DNA from: Leucocoprinus leucothites
Lineage: Eukaryota > Basidiomycota > Agaricomycetes > Agaricales > Agaricaceae
Direction: 5' to 3'
Assembly: GCA_013368445.1 (NCBI GenBank)
Contig: JAACJO010000004.1
Span: 2,480,001 to 2,544,000, forward strand
Length of the DNA: 64,000 bases
Below, one piece after another: positions 34,089 to 46,783 of the stretch (the stretch's first letter is position 1; each line of letters opens with the position of its first letter). The notes under the pieces were generated by a model. It was not told where the DNA came from and made no database searches. It was given only the letters and a program-made list of their open reading frames with translations. Both the position numbers and the translations under genes were made by a program.

Positions 34089-35917
34089 TCAACTAGTGCT
34101 TTCTGCCACAGTTCCACTCGATGCGCCGGGGTTGATCTTGTTCTTGATACCAAGCATACGACAGAATGCCTCAGTCTGCGGGTTAGAGTACGCTGGTGGC
34201 TGAGGTTCGTTCTCCTTCACTTTTTGATTTGGCGAAGGAGATTCTGGGACTGGAGCGGTCTGTACAAAAGTCTGCACCTCGCTGACAGGGAGTGCGTGTG
34301 AGGGATCATTCTCTGCAATGCTCTGTTATTTGTGTACTTCAACTCACGAAATATGAAGAGACATACTCTGTACATTTTCAACAACCCATTGTAATGCATC
34401 AGATACGGATTTCCGGGCTTCGGTTTCCTCCGGAAATGTAGGTTGGTGATGTTGGGCGGAAAACAATCCATGGAAGGCGCGCGTTATGGCAAGCCATTCA
34501 GGATCAAACTCGAGCACTGGCTGGGAATTTCCAGTGCCAGACGTGGATGCGGAAGGTTCAATCGTTGGTGTTGGGATATCAACGACCTAAAGTGGCGTAG
34601 TGGATGAGTTCACTGGATAAGCAAACCTCGAAAGGAAACACAAACCTCTAAAAATTGGCGCTTGGGCAAGCATTTGTCGAGTGCGAGAAAACGGGTTGTT
34701 GGCCCCTGCACTGGAGACTGGGGAGGTCTTGTCACAGGCTGCGGGGCCGGAGGAGCTTCAACGGCATCCTCCTCGTCATCTAATGCGATCTCATCTGGGT
34801 TTTGTTTGGTCGGTGGTGCGGGTGCAGTACCCGAAGGCTCAGACTTGGATTTTGCTCCAGAGTCCACCGTATCGAAATCATCTTCGTCAATGACAATCTC
34901 GTCGGGTTATCCACTTTCGCGCCTACGGGGCCTCCACTTGTTCTGGTGGAGGCCCATGGAAAACCGTTGCCTCATATCTCACATGAAGATGTGCTGAGAA
35001 CCACCAGATTGGCTTCAGTGTCTGAAGCAAGCCCATCATTGGTGGTGAACCAAGATTGCCACTTTCAATGTCGGGTCGAAGGAATGACTTGCGGGACAAG
35101 AGCCAACGCAAATTCCCATGGTGTTCGATGGAGCTCGGCCAGTCATGTGAGAGGAATATCGTCGGTTGAGAAAGCTGTTTGTATCTAGTGATGAGCAATC
35201 GGGAATGGAATTTGATGTGGAGGACATACGAGCGATAAGCGTCGAATGTTGAATTCACGGATGTGATAGATACTACGAAGCCAGTTGGGGGTGTAGGGTA
35301 GTTTTTCGTAGTTTCCTTTGAGTCAATAATGGTTAGTTTAATCCAGAAAGGTATAGATCATGTAGCGGACGGCTTACCTTGAGGGAAGTCATGTTTTTTG
35401 AAAATCCCAGAAGCCCCTGCGATACGAATTCCATTAACGCGAACACAACCCGCGTGACCGAGGAAGTAGATGTTGGGAGCTAGCCAGCCACCATGATAAC
35501 TGTGATCCTGTATTTCAAGACTGGTCAAAAAAGCTAAGTGTTGAGACGTACAGCTCCCACATATAGTTTGATGCTTCATGATTGCCTCCGATGACAACTG
35601 TCAAGATCGGCGCCGTTTTCTCGCCAGTATAATATCTGCACAGAACGGAGCCAATGACAAATCAAGGATAACAATCAGCGACCATGAACGCAAACAGTCG
35701 TAGCGCATGTGCGCACCCACTTGTAGAACCCGCCAAGATTTTTATACTTATTTGGCACTGACATACACTGTAAATCAGCTAGGTTCCTAATTGCTTGAAA
35801 GTCGCCACAGATGAGTAAGAGATCAACTTTGTAATCGTTTCGTGCTTCGAGGGTCTGAATGTGTTCGTATATGGCATCAAGCTGACCATGGCAGCACCCT
35901 TCAACAGCAACTTTCAT
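34089..35917 (-). CDS. DBR1: RNA lariat debranching enzyme, with two one-base frameshifts
   Basis: Nuclear metallophosphoesterase that cleaves the 2'-5' bond of excised intron lariats. Exons 35917-35721, 35635-35552, 35499-35378, 35315-35230, 35174-34646, 34586-34367 and 34312-34089. Motifs: [44 protein letters not shown] and [11 protein letters not shown], then the family C-terminal stretch [12 protein letters not shown]. The fifth exon is 529 nt where 531 is needed for phase. One base appears missing in the C run after QVEAP (about 34925-34929) and one in the next C run before DEIVIDEDD (about 34904-34907). Either both are sequence errors in homopolymers or the gene is disrupted. With them repaired the product would be about 487 aa. 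The N-terminal catalytic half is intact. Confidence 0.9.
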
Positions 35918-37037
35918 GGTTGCAAGGCCGCCGCGTCGTAAGTATAGGAGATATCTTAAAGTGTGTCTGCGTAAGAGACGTAGGAGTGACGATCCACGGA
36001 GGACACAAGGAATAGTTGGCTTGGGAGAAAGGTGATCATGCAAAATGGCCCCTGAAGCAAATGGTCATTGAGATCTGCCATCAAATATTTAGAACTCCGC
36101 CTGAACTCTTCATGCACTTATCACAGAATGCCTCGTTCGAAGTACTTCGACTCCCACCCGCCAACAACAAGGCTCCTTGATATCATCACAAGAGCGATTT
36201 AACGTCAGTGGCTCCTCGACCCGGAGCTGCGTCCCTTTGTGTTTTCTCTGCGCTGTTCGCCGGATGCTTCTCCCGATTTCGAGAATTATATCTTCGATTC
36301 ACCTCAGGCGCTCTCACTCCACCGGAACTTTTCTCCTCATATGTCCACAATTCTTGGTGCTTTCACTAGCTTGATACCAATAATAACACCCTGTATGACG
36401 GCTTAAAATGATGAATGTGACTTGCTGCTTCTCTATTCCCAGCACGACCGCAATGCCTGCCATACCCTTGTCCACGGTTTCCGCAGAAAGGAGGCACTAT
36501 CTTTGTGTGTATCTCTGCCTTTGTCTTCTCGTATACCTACTTCCAGCCCTTGTGCTCAACTCGTATCTCTCTAAGTCTCCAAACAACGCGACTCGAACAA
36601 CTCCAAGGACCCATTTCCAGGATCCCCGGGCAACAAAGCTTATCATACTTCTTGCATCATTCTATCATGATCGTCAGTGAGGACAGCCTTCGGCTCCTCG
36701 AAATGTCATTCACAGGTTTGTGATCCGCTGTTATTTTTAGAATTAGAGTTACGAATGTTATTGAGTGCAGGACAATCACATTCCCCGATGGCAGGGAGCC
36801 TTGTTTGTTCTCTCGTACAGATTACTCTCCATGCTGCCCAATAAGGCTATCGCAGCTTGTGGTGCATTTGTTCGTGCCTGCCCTGGGAATAGCAAGAATG
36901 CGTGGGTGACTTCGGTAGAAAAAAAACTAGAACCTTTAAAAACACACAGAGACAGAGAGCTCGGAAACTGGGACACCCGTTCGGTAGCACGCCCCATCCA
37001 GCCGCAGTCGTCACCGAGTTTCGTCCGTTGGTCCATC
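35918..37037. other. Intergenic, no gene seen
   Basis: About 1.1 kb. Open stretches at 36408-36680 and 36776-37102 have no recognisable features. Confidence 0.45.
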
Positions 37038-38598
37038 ATGAATGCTGGATTAGGCGGCATTCTCCAGACTCTGATCTGGGCATTGCAACAATTCAGTATC
37101 ACTCAGGTGAGTTTCCGATTCCGTATTTTATCAGAATTGCTGATCCTACTTGCTACTAGTACTGTAAGGGTGAGTCCAGGCTCGTTGGACTGAGGTTTGA
37201 AGCCCAGCTTTAATTCACTGGCCCCATTCAGTGTCCCTTGTGACGCTCTTCCTGGCGGATTACTTCCACACTTTGACGACGGAGGTACGTTGTTCTCTAC
37301 AACCCATGTTTTCATCAGCTCCAAGGCTTTGTTCAGATTAGCTTTCTCTGGCCTTCGCCATGGACCGTGGTCAAATTTATGTTCTTCATCTCTCGCTACT
37401 CCCCTTTCCTCGATGCCGCCATTTATATATTTTGTGAGTGCTCCTCGGAGTTTTTGCGAGCAATAAATTATAGCGGATAATATAGTTATCTCCGCTTCAA
37501 GTCCCTCGAGCGACGCAAGTATCTACCAGTCCTCTTATACCACGAAAATCTGACATGTTCGATGTCACAGGTCTGTCTCCAAGTCTTGAGGACCAACATA
37601 TGGTCAAGCGGTATAGGACAGATGTCCGCGCAAGGTGTGCAATGATGACATCGTTACAAAAAAAAGTTTGACCTCAATAAATGCTAAAGTGCTCCTAATT
37701 TTCCGAGCCTACGCGCTACTTGGGCAGACACGCCTCTCTGGTGTTCTTTTATCCATTTTTGCTGTAGTAAGTGAGTTCTACGTGGGGCCTTCTATCTCAG
37801 TTAACTCACGGAACACAGGTTGTATTTGCGACTGGCTTCACCCTGGTCATTTCACTACACATTCGACTCTCAGGTATGTTACCTTCACCTATCTTCTCTC
37901 ATCTGAACATCTTATATATCGCAACAGTACTCCCCTCGCCACTTCCTGGCGTCCTTCCCGGGTGCTTAGTAGCAAGTTCGTCTACTGCAGAAGACGGTTA
38001 TGCGATTGCCGGGATCATTGCTTCCATCATATATGAAACCAGTGAGTCGGTCTTATCCACGGTTTTGTAAACCTGAGCGGTAACCTCAATGTTCTTAGTT
38101 CTCTTTTTGATCATTTACTGGGCCAAGCGTCAGAGATACAAGGACGAACAAAGCTGGTTGATGAGGAAGATTTATAACGATGCACTGATTTATTACTTAT
38201 TTTCCCTTGGTGAGTTAAACTTCCGGTTTAGACTCATGCGGAGAAAAGATTTAACTGTCATCCGGTAGTTTTCTCAGCATCGGGAATCATTGTCTGGTTT
38301 TCTTCTGCGGGCCCTCTCCGTGACCTTTCCTCTCCGTAAGTCTTAATACATCACCCTCCCGAGATTTCAGACTGATGCATTTTTTGAACTTATCAGAGTA
38401 CCAAGGTTTTTGATCAGCATCGTTTCCTGTCGAATAGTTCTCCACATACGAAAATATGGAAATGAAGGCGGCCTGATCGCAGACACGTCTGACTCGCTCG
38501 GGACGCTTGGAGGAGCCCAGATCGAGACACTCTCGAGGCTTCGCTTCAACCAGATGACTGTAATGGACAGTGAGCTCGGATTTCATGGACATGTATGA
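37038..38598 (+). CDS. Multi-pass membrane protein with DUF6533-type N-terminus
   Basis: Agaricomycete membrane family of unknown function. From ATG 37038 the first exon ends ..QQFSITQ, a 10-nt micro-exon (TACTGTAAGG, 37161-37170) follows, then VSLVTLFLADYFHTLTTE joins ISFLWPSPW and RYSPFLDAAIYIF. That is the DUF6533 pattern of a helix, a short TLxxE loop, W-P-x-P-W, then R-Y-x-P-F-x-D. Later exons give VLLIFRAYALLGQTRLSG, VVFATGFTLVISLHI, AIAGIIASIIYE, FLIIYWAKRQRY, and a C-terminal tail after SCRIVLHIRKY to the stop at 38596-38598. Splice sites between about 37440 and 37690 are not resolved, and a long A run at 37659 may hide an error. The overall family call is good; the exact protein is not. 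Confidence 0.7.
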
Positions 38599-41500
38599 GT
38601 ACATTTAAATTGTAAATTCGGGGAGAAAGTACGTTGATCTTGGGCGTTCGTTGACGAGGAGAGAGAAGACCGAAGACGGGAATGCATTGAGATTGAATCC
38701 TCTGGAATTAACTCATGCATTCCTGGGCCCATATTTGCGGTCATTCTTGAGCTTTGGTTCGGATTGCCATTGATATTTTGAGTTGGACCGCAGTTCTGCT
38801 CAGTCCTAGTAGGTCTACTGTAGATGATTACATTCACTGCCTTTCCTTCCTTCCGGGCGTCACCCGCTAGCACAGCGATGGCTATGTTATGCAACGTGAG
38901 GTACATTGAGCTCATTGCAATTGTTTGTTGAGCACCTCTGTTCTCTCTCCCCCGCTATCAATCAAGCTTAGGTGCCTATTCCTGTTCAATACTGCTAACA
39001 ACTCTTTAATCAGTCAGTGCGGCTAACGAAGAGGGATTGGAATGCAAGATCTAATATTCGAGGACTGGCAGCTATCATACCACATGACTAGTCCCGACAA
39101 AAAAAGAAAGAAAACAAATAGACCTTCATCTGTATTACCAAAATAGGCTATGGACCAAGCACCTGCCTTCATACACTCATAAACCTTTATCTCCCACTTG
39201 AACGACCATTCATACCATCCTCCCAGCCCACCAAAGTCCCTCTGCAAGAAAAAACGCGCGTAGTATCACTGAACCCGACCATCAATCTACCCATCAGCTT
39301 AACACCTCCCCCACTTCCACCCGCGCGCCTTCTTCCACCCACTTTACCAAACCACTATGCACGCCTTCAAGACTACCTCCGTCGCCTGAGTCTTCGATGG
39401 CAGACACGAGGACGCGAAGACGCGAGAGGAGTGGCCATTCATACGCGCATAAGTTCAACGTTTATGTCTAGAGTCCACCTGGACCGTCGTATGTGTACCA
39501 ACGGCGTTCGGCTTGCACTCCCTTCCCAATTATCCCTCAACTCTTTGCTTCGCCCAATCAAAGTCGCTCCCCATCACCTTGAACGCAGCTCGTTGCCTAC
39601 AGCTTGAAATGTCGCGTCATGGAGGATGAGTCGACGTGAAGAGATGGACAGGAGGCGCCGCGGCATACGAACCAAGTCGGGTGGCAAGGAAGAGGAATCT
39701 GGCGCGGTTCAGGTCGCGACAGGCCGTGATGTGATGCCAGCTGCACACGGCCACACGCCCGAAAAAGGTAGAGAGCCATCTTTGCTGTTTTCGAGTTTAT
39801 GGGTGTGTTAGACGCGTCTTTGACCTTACGTAGGGTCCTCGCTGGTGAAGATTTCTCCAAGGTGCGTCGCAGGACAACGAACGGCGAGGTGAATTCGGTA
39901 GGTCTAGTGAAGGAGGTGGAGGATAAGTGCCGGAGACGTATTGTGAATGAAGCAAGGCACAAAACGCGAGAGATGGGCTGTAAAGCACATTTAAGATCAA
40001 TTAAGTGATCTAACAGGCACAATTAGGGGGAGAGGAACGGGACGAGGTTCGTTCCGTCGAAGAATACCCAAAAAGGCACGTTAAAGGAAAAGGAGATGGT
40101 AAGAGATTCGTTCGAGTCGACCAAGTGTTTTCCAGTCGGCTTTGTTCGACTACATTTAATTGGAATCATTTGAAGATAGTCCCGCTGGGTAAGCGCGCAG
40201 GAAATGCAGAGAGCATAGCTCGAGCATAAGTTCGCATTCTTGAATTACTCTAGCTGGGACAGAGGATTGCTTTTTTTTCCATCTCCTCTTGCTCTCGTTC
40301 TCCACTGGTCACGTCCCCGTATCAAGTATGCCCAGTCGTCCTCCCGCGATACCACGAAAGACGTGGTTTCTTCATGAGGGAATTGGGGTATACTGATTGG
40401 CGGTACAGGTAGGTCACGTAGTTGTGCCTTTCACCAACGAGAGAGCCTGAAGAGCTCGGGTCTTGTGCCGCGGGACGGCGGAAGTGTGATAAGGAAAATA
40501 TGGGCAGGGTTCGTGTTGTCGTGTTGAGGCAGTACGCGAATGGACTCTTGTTAAGTAGAAGTTCTGGAACTGGATCCAACAGCATCGTCAGCAGAGTGAT
40601 AAAACGCGCTGAAAATCGAGCCGCCCACCCAACGCCAACCCGAATCCATATGTGGGGATATACAGCTCATCGTCGCGTCAAGGAGTAGGTTCCAGACGGA
40701 TCCAGGGGACGATGGAGCGAGGTAACCGCGACTCTTCCTCCGATCTCCTTGGTACCTCCTGAGTCAATGAGCAAACACTAGGTGGTAAAATATCGAATGT
40801 GTTAAGCCAAGGTCGACGTGAAATACGGTTCTGCTACTTACCTCTTTTAATTCTTCCTCCATCATATCACCGGTTATTTTTCACCATCGGTTCACTGGTT
40901 GGCCAAGTTTATGAAGAGGAGAGAACCAGTGCTTCTGGCCGGAGCTTCGAAAGCTTAATAGCGTGTAGGAGAAGGACACCATCCGGTCGTTCTCCAGAGT
41001 GCCAAAGCATCCATCCGACACACGAATCATGAAGCCTTGTGACCCATATCCCTGGAGGAAGGAAGGTATTTGTGAGCACTGAGCAAGCAGAACAGCGAAT
41101 TTTGTTGAATAGGGAACTCACTTTTTGGAGCTCATACGCGACTGCCTAAGCAATCGGGCCATCCTGAAACGACGATATTAAAGCGAAGCATGGAGGATTT
41201 TCGAAGTGAGAGGTGTCTAGAGGTCAGGCAAAAAGAGAAGCAAATTGGACGTGAACAAGGTTGGCCGGAAAGAAACACGTGGGAGACCGTGAGCCTCCCA
41301 GAGTCCCAGAATTCTCGACTTCACACTCAACCTCCCAGGCCTTCTGATTCTTTTCTTCTTCTGTCAACTGCCATACAAAGTCTGACGTAGCCATATGTAG
41401 CGACCATATTGACCAGACTGAAGACATTACTTCCAGCCGTCGGTCCACACCCACCCTACTAATGCAGAGGGACCTAGACCACAATGCAAGCGCTGGAACT

Positions 41501-43818
41501 CTACAAACGGCTACTCACAGTTCTGGGTACGATAGAAAGCTACATTAAACCAATGCTCAAAGGACATAGTTCGTAACTAATTCACGTTGACCAGACCTCA
41601 AATTCCATGGCCGATGAGCCGTCCCAAGACACGACGCTTAACTATAACCACGGCTTCCTTAATTCGACAGATCTGCGTCCAAGATACAAAGGCCTTACTT
41701 ATCAGCTCTCTCGCCACATATGAGGGGCTCGGATACATGAATGGTGCTGAGCAGCTGACGTTAGAATGCTGCCCTCGGTGGAAAGCCTACTGTGCGCCTA
41801 TTTTTTCTCTCTGTTGCCAACACGCATGTCTGACGCGTCGAGAAAGATGTCTACTTGCCCCGGTTACTCTACGCCTTTTGTTTTGGGTGATCGGACCGTA
41901 CCCGTTCGTGCCCGACAAAGGACGCCTCAGGCCTAATTTTTACCAACTCTCGGCGCCAAATACACCAGTCATTGTCTCCGTCTGTAGAACTCATCATAGA
42001 TCCGCGCACTCGCTTCTTGCTTACATTCTTGATTCAATGGCCCTCCCGTTCCCGCCGTTACAGACATCCTTGTAGAGCGGAGGATAGAAAGCAACCCTCC
42101 CGACGAGATCTAGGGCCGAGCGTGATGAGCGCTCGTGGGCCCTCGCATGGGTGCGTTTTCTTTCTGAGCAAAATATAATGGCTAAAACTTTTTCGGTGCC
42201 TTCTTTCACACCAGAGCGTCGTGCCTTCAACCTCGGTCCTCGGATCACCCCAATATTTATTTACGAGGTGGTGGAACATCAGCACCAGTCGGCGGCGGAC
42301 ACAAATGAGGGCTAGATCGCCAAAAACCCGATTTTCTCACTCGCATCACTGAACCATGAGAAATATTCTTCGCGCGCGAGCACGATGCAAGATAAATCCG
42401 GCGTCGAGCGCTGAGCGACGATCAGCTGCCGAGATGAGATGGAACGGATTTGCTTGCATAGCTGTGGGGCCACGCCAGCGGGATGGTCAGAAATAATTCT
42501 TTTGTTTCTTCGGCTGATCTCTGAGAAGACTAGAACCCGTAAGTGTGTTCCTTTCTGACGTATCAACGTCAATCGTCGATTTACGCTGACAAGGTGGTTC
42601 TATCAATAGCCTTGTGGGATTATTTCACAGCTTTCCTTCAGCCTTGGCTTGGGTGTTCATGCTTACCGCTTGATCGAGATTTTCATTCGGTTTAATCTTC
42701 GGCCCTGCCCGATTGCTGTTAAACGCGCAGGCCTCTCTTGCGCAGTAGTGTACCTCGTGTATTTGTGGAACTGAGAACAAAAATCACTTTTTGATTGAAT
42801 CCTCATTCCGCCGGCCAGCTACCTTTTCTAAAATAGTGCAGCATTCCGTTATGCTCTGGGCGAAAGAATACTTATGAGAGACTTGCCACTTAGGGTCAAT
42901 GTTGGGTATGACCTGACCATTGAATAATACTCGGACTCCGTACAAAGCCACGGAGATCACATGGGGTGAGTAAATGGCGGAAGTCACCATGACTCCTTAG
43001 TCTAATAAGCTATATGTTCGTTACTCGTTTAGTATACTCTCTCCACACACCGAAAAGGAGATTCATCTAGTATTCACCCAGATTGCTCAATAATGAACGC
43101 CGCTTGATTACCGAGCGGAGGTATTTTGTTCAAGGACGCCTTCGCTTCCTGTACTACTTACCACTTCGACCCATGCGGAAAGGAACTACCGTATTTGTAA
43201 ATGCGTCCTTTTGAGTGACACTAAGTCGGGTGGTCCCTCCCGAAATATTGACAGTTTAGGCCATACCCAGAGAGAATGGTTCTCTTGTTGATCCCTTGAG
43301 AATCAAGTGACTTTTGGAGCTAGAGTATTTCGTCTAGCGAAGGGCACTTGTGGCGAATCAAGCACCTGGATGTTGGACAGTTGGTCGGGATATCTCGCGT
43401 AAATAATCGTCCCCGAATGATCTAACGTGCCTCGTTCCCCAGACCTTACCAACAATCAAACTAGTAGCCGCAGGGCTACCAGGGAATGACAGGATCTTGC
43501 ACTTGGTCGACCCTAGTACTGAGCCGAAGTTGTGGGCAAAGCGGTGTCAATTGATCATCGGGTCGAACGACGGACTATGCCGCTTCTGGCTAGATGACTT
43601 TAACTCAGGGCAAATATGCAAACAGACACCGGGGAAGCTATTTGTGCTTGCGAACAAGGTAAGCTATCACTGTGATGTCGGGAAGAACGGCGAAGGGCAT
43701 ACCACGTGATGACCGACGAAATTGTAGGTCCGAGCAATTAATCACACACTCATAAACATCTCTAATGTTCTTTACTTACCCCTTCTCCACGACCATCGGA
43801 CCCGAATGCCCGCCTTCC
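38599..43818. other. 5.2-kb stretch without a supportable gene
   Basis: Only short ORFs (up to about 160 codons, e.g. 41587-42075 on plus, 39597-40022 on minus), biased in composition and lacking any motif, homologous neighbour or joinable exon. No RNA gene or transposon ends noticed. Confidence 0.5.
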
Positions 43819-43825
43819 TATAAAA
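43819..43825 (+). promoter_or_regulatory. TATA box of the F-box-like gene
   Basis: TATAAAA is 67 bp before the ATG at 43892, followed by a pyrimidine-rich leader (CCTCCCTTCGCCC, then CCTTTCCTCACCGCCC), common in fungal start regions. Confidence 0.5.
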
Positions 43826-43891
43826 CCACAGCACCTCCCTTCGCCCTGGCCTTTCCTCACCGCCCACCATTCCACCCCCTGGCCTGTGGAC

Positions 43892-45725
43892 ATGCCTCAA
43901 AAGTTTTTCTCGTCTTCAAGCATCGACACCGCTGTTGATGACCGGTACCCCGTTGACCTTCCCAGAGATATCTGGGACGCCATTGCTGAGTTCGTACCCG
44001 ACCGGGACATCAAGAGACTCTACTCCATCACTCCTGCATTTCTGTATCGCGCCCTGAAACTGCGGTACCAGTTTCTTCAAGTTACCAAGTGGGCCGACCT
44101 CTCAACATGTCGGACGCTCGAGCATGCCAGGTGAGCACTTCCATTTACGGCTTTTGTTTGGGTTCGGCTCTGACTACTCTCAGGACACCGTTCTGCGCCG
44201 CGTTTGTTCGTCACCTGGGAGTGCAATTCGAGGGTCTACAGCAACATAACATTCAAAACAGGCCTGGCATCTCAGCAATGAACCTACCACCCTCTACTGT
44301 TTTACTAGGAAAGACTCAACGCTATGCTCAATACAGCGTCTCCTTCATCTCCTCATTTCTGTCCCAACGCTTGACACCATCATTCGAGCTCACGATGGCC
44401 CTCCTCCTCGAGGCCATACCCCACCTTCGCCATGTGAATACCTTCTCAGTTAATTGCTGGGACCTCCCTCCAGGACTAGATGTCTCCACTGTCCTCATTG
44501 CTGCTTGGTCTTCCTTTGGTTCTAACATCACGACGTTTATTTTCAACGGCAACATCGATAGCTATCAATTCCTCTCGGAATCCAAACCCTACCTCCCTAA
44601 TCTCACCAGTCTCGAGCTTGATACGACTCTCAATATGTCACGGACTGTTCGTGACATTGAGCATGAGCGCCAAGTCCTCCGTGACTACGTTGCTCCCCTC
44701 GTATCGTCCCTAGCCCCTCAACTATTGTCATTCCAATTGTTCTTCTTCCCCAACGCTGATCTCTCCGAACTCTTCAACCTGATCTCACGCACGAAGTTCG
44801 GGAAACTCAAGTATCTCCGGTTGCGCATGCCATACAATAGGTCATATCAGGACCCAAGTGGCTTATTGGCATTTTTGTCTCCACTCACACTGCCTGTGCT
44901 AGAAGATCTCAACCTACGGCTTAACCCGACCGGTGCGACTCTAGACCGCTCCAATGAAATACCCCTCGCAGAATTTCTCACGGCGCTCACCAACTACACT
45001 CCCGTGACCTTCACCAACCTACGTATGCTTGAGCTTTTCCCGACACACCTTCAGGAAGGCCGTGATGCTCTCTACACCGCCATCGCCCGCTCTTCCGATA
45101 CCTTGAAGAGTGTTTGCGTGCGAGATCGATCGCTTCAGCCTGATGAGTTTGTCGAGCTCGTCCGTGTGCTGGTGCAGTGCAAGGAACTGAAGATGTTAAG
45201 GCTCAATTTGTCAAAGTTGGATATTGGGGTGATTGATCTCCTTGCGAGTAGCTTTCCAAAGTTGAACAGGTTGACGATCGCCATTGATGAGAGCCGAAAT
45301 CTTGAGGAGCCGTCCATCTCTTCTGTAAGTACAAATCCGTCTGATCACGTCTGATTTCTCACTCCTCTCTCTAGACCCTTGAGGCTGACTTGGCTACACG
45401 CGATTATAGCTCATGGGAGCTTCGTGACATTGGCTTCTATCGTGCAGGGTCTCAAGTGGACAGGAATCTTATGGAGGTCTTCGCTCGACATATACCTTCC
45501 ATATCTAGCTTTTGGGGTAACGGCCATAAATTGAGTCCAGAATCAGAGCCCAGGATAAGGTAAGCCGTATTCTCCCCCCTTTGTCTACAACCCTGTTCTG
45601 ATGACAGTTTGCATTCTTCCCCTGGATTTAGGCCAAGATCGCCGCCACAGACCAGCAGTAACAGTGCTGCGACCAACTTGAAAAAGTTCTGCGGCTGTTT
45701 GTCTTTGGATAGATTCGATAGCTGA
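43892..45725 (+). CDS. F-box-like / leucine-rich protein
   Basis: Probable substrate adaptor of an SCF ubiquitin ligase, one of a large mushroom family. Exons 43892-44130, 44184-45324, 45375-45559 and 45608-45725 sum to 1683 nt (560 aa). If the last intron (GTAAGC donor) is retained, the protein instead stops at TAA 45561-45563. The start is the ATG at 43892; an earlier apparent start is GTG. Near the N-terminus, VDLPRDIWDAIAEFVPDRDIKRLYSITPAF fits the F-box-like pattern (P-x-x-[IL]-W-x-x-I). The remainder has irregular leucine-rich units such as LPNLTSLEL, FGKLKYLRL, LPVLEDLNL and CKELKMLRL, typical of the substrate-binding half. Confidence 0.82.
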
Positions 45726-46630
45726 ATGAAAGCTGCGATCATGTCTTATGGTGTCGTCCGGATTATCTCGGCCCCGAGCTGATTTAATTATTTTTTGGTT
45801 GCCGGCTCAGGAAGCTCGGTGACTCAACTGACTGAGTCCCACCATGGGCTCTCACAAGTCCGTTGTTACGCCTGGTGAGAAGGCGCGCCCTCCTATTCGC
45901 TGCTCGACATAGCAAGTGTAGCCTCACTGTCATACCCCAGGATCGGATTTAGGATTATATTTTTTCTTTATTTTCTCTTCTTTCGTATTGTTATCTTCTG
46001 CATTCCCATTCGGAGTTGTACCAGGACTAGCTTCATCTTTTTGTATATCAGTAGGTTATGCTACCACCACCTAAAATTCGGATGATACCATCTTTTTACA
46101 TGCCTATATACCTATCTCGTATGCTGTTTCTGAAATGCCATGCCAGTCTCTGTCACTTTAGTCGTTGGTCCTTATGACTGTTTAGCCAAGGAAAAGATAG
46201 CAATACTGTTATGCTTATTAATCATGGACAGGAATGCCCGGCATGTTGATCAGGAGAACACTTAACACCGCATTAATTCCAACGGAGTATACTCATACTT
46301 ATGTACATCAAGTCGCGAGGGTGTCTATGAGGAGAGTATGTACGGATCAAATTATTACGTCCACCCATACAATGCGGATCCGGCCAAGGCGGATCTGCAT
46401 TGATGCAATGATGTATTGATCGCAACATTCCGTAGCTTCTCCAATCAGAACATCACGACGGCAACCAAACAGTCAACACAGCCCCGGTCCACTGGCTCAT
46501 CTACCATCTCACACATACTTAGCACAACTAGTTATGCTTGTGCAGGTATTCCAACAACAATTCGAGGTCAACGGACATCATGCTGTTCAGAAACACTTCT
46601 CAAAGTCTTTTGCACTCACGATAAACCCGA
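45726..46630. other. Intergenic, no gene seen
   Basis: About 0.9 kb between two plus-strand genes with no ORF of note. Confidence 0.5.
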
Positions 46631-46783
46631 ATGACCTTCTCAACCACCGTGGCGGTACAATCAGTGCTGTTAATACTCGGGAACCCTCGTCGTTCGTCGG
46701 TCAGTAACGTCAAAAATGCCCATGATTACGGCGTGCTAGTCTGAGCTGACTTGAGTTATCACATGGATCCTTGTCCTACGCAG

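Noticed and set aside
36776..37102. 108-codon minus ORF near the DUF6533-type gene
   Set aside because: Overlaps the first exon of that gene and shows no features.
41587..42075. 162-codon ORF in the gene-poor region
   Set aside because: No motif, odd composition and no neighbouring exons; length is within chance for this base composition.
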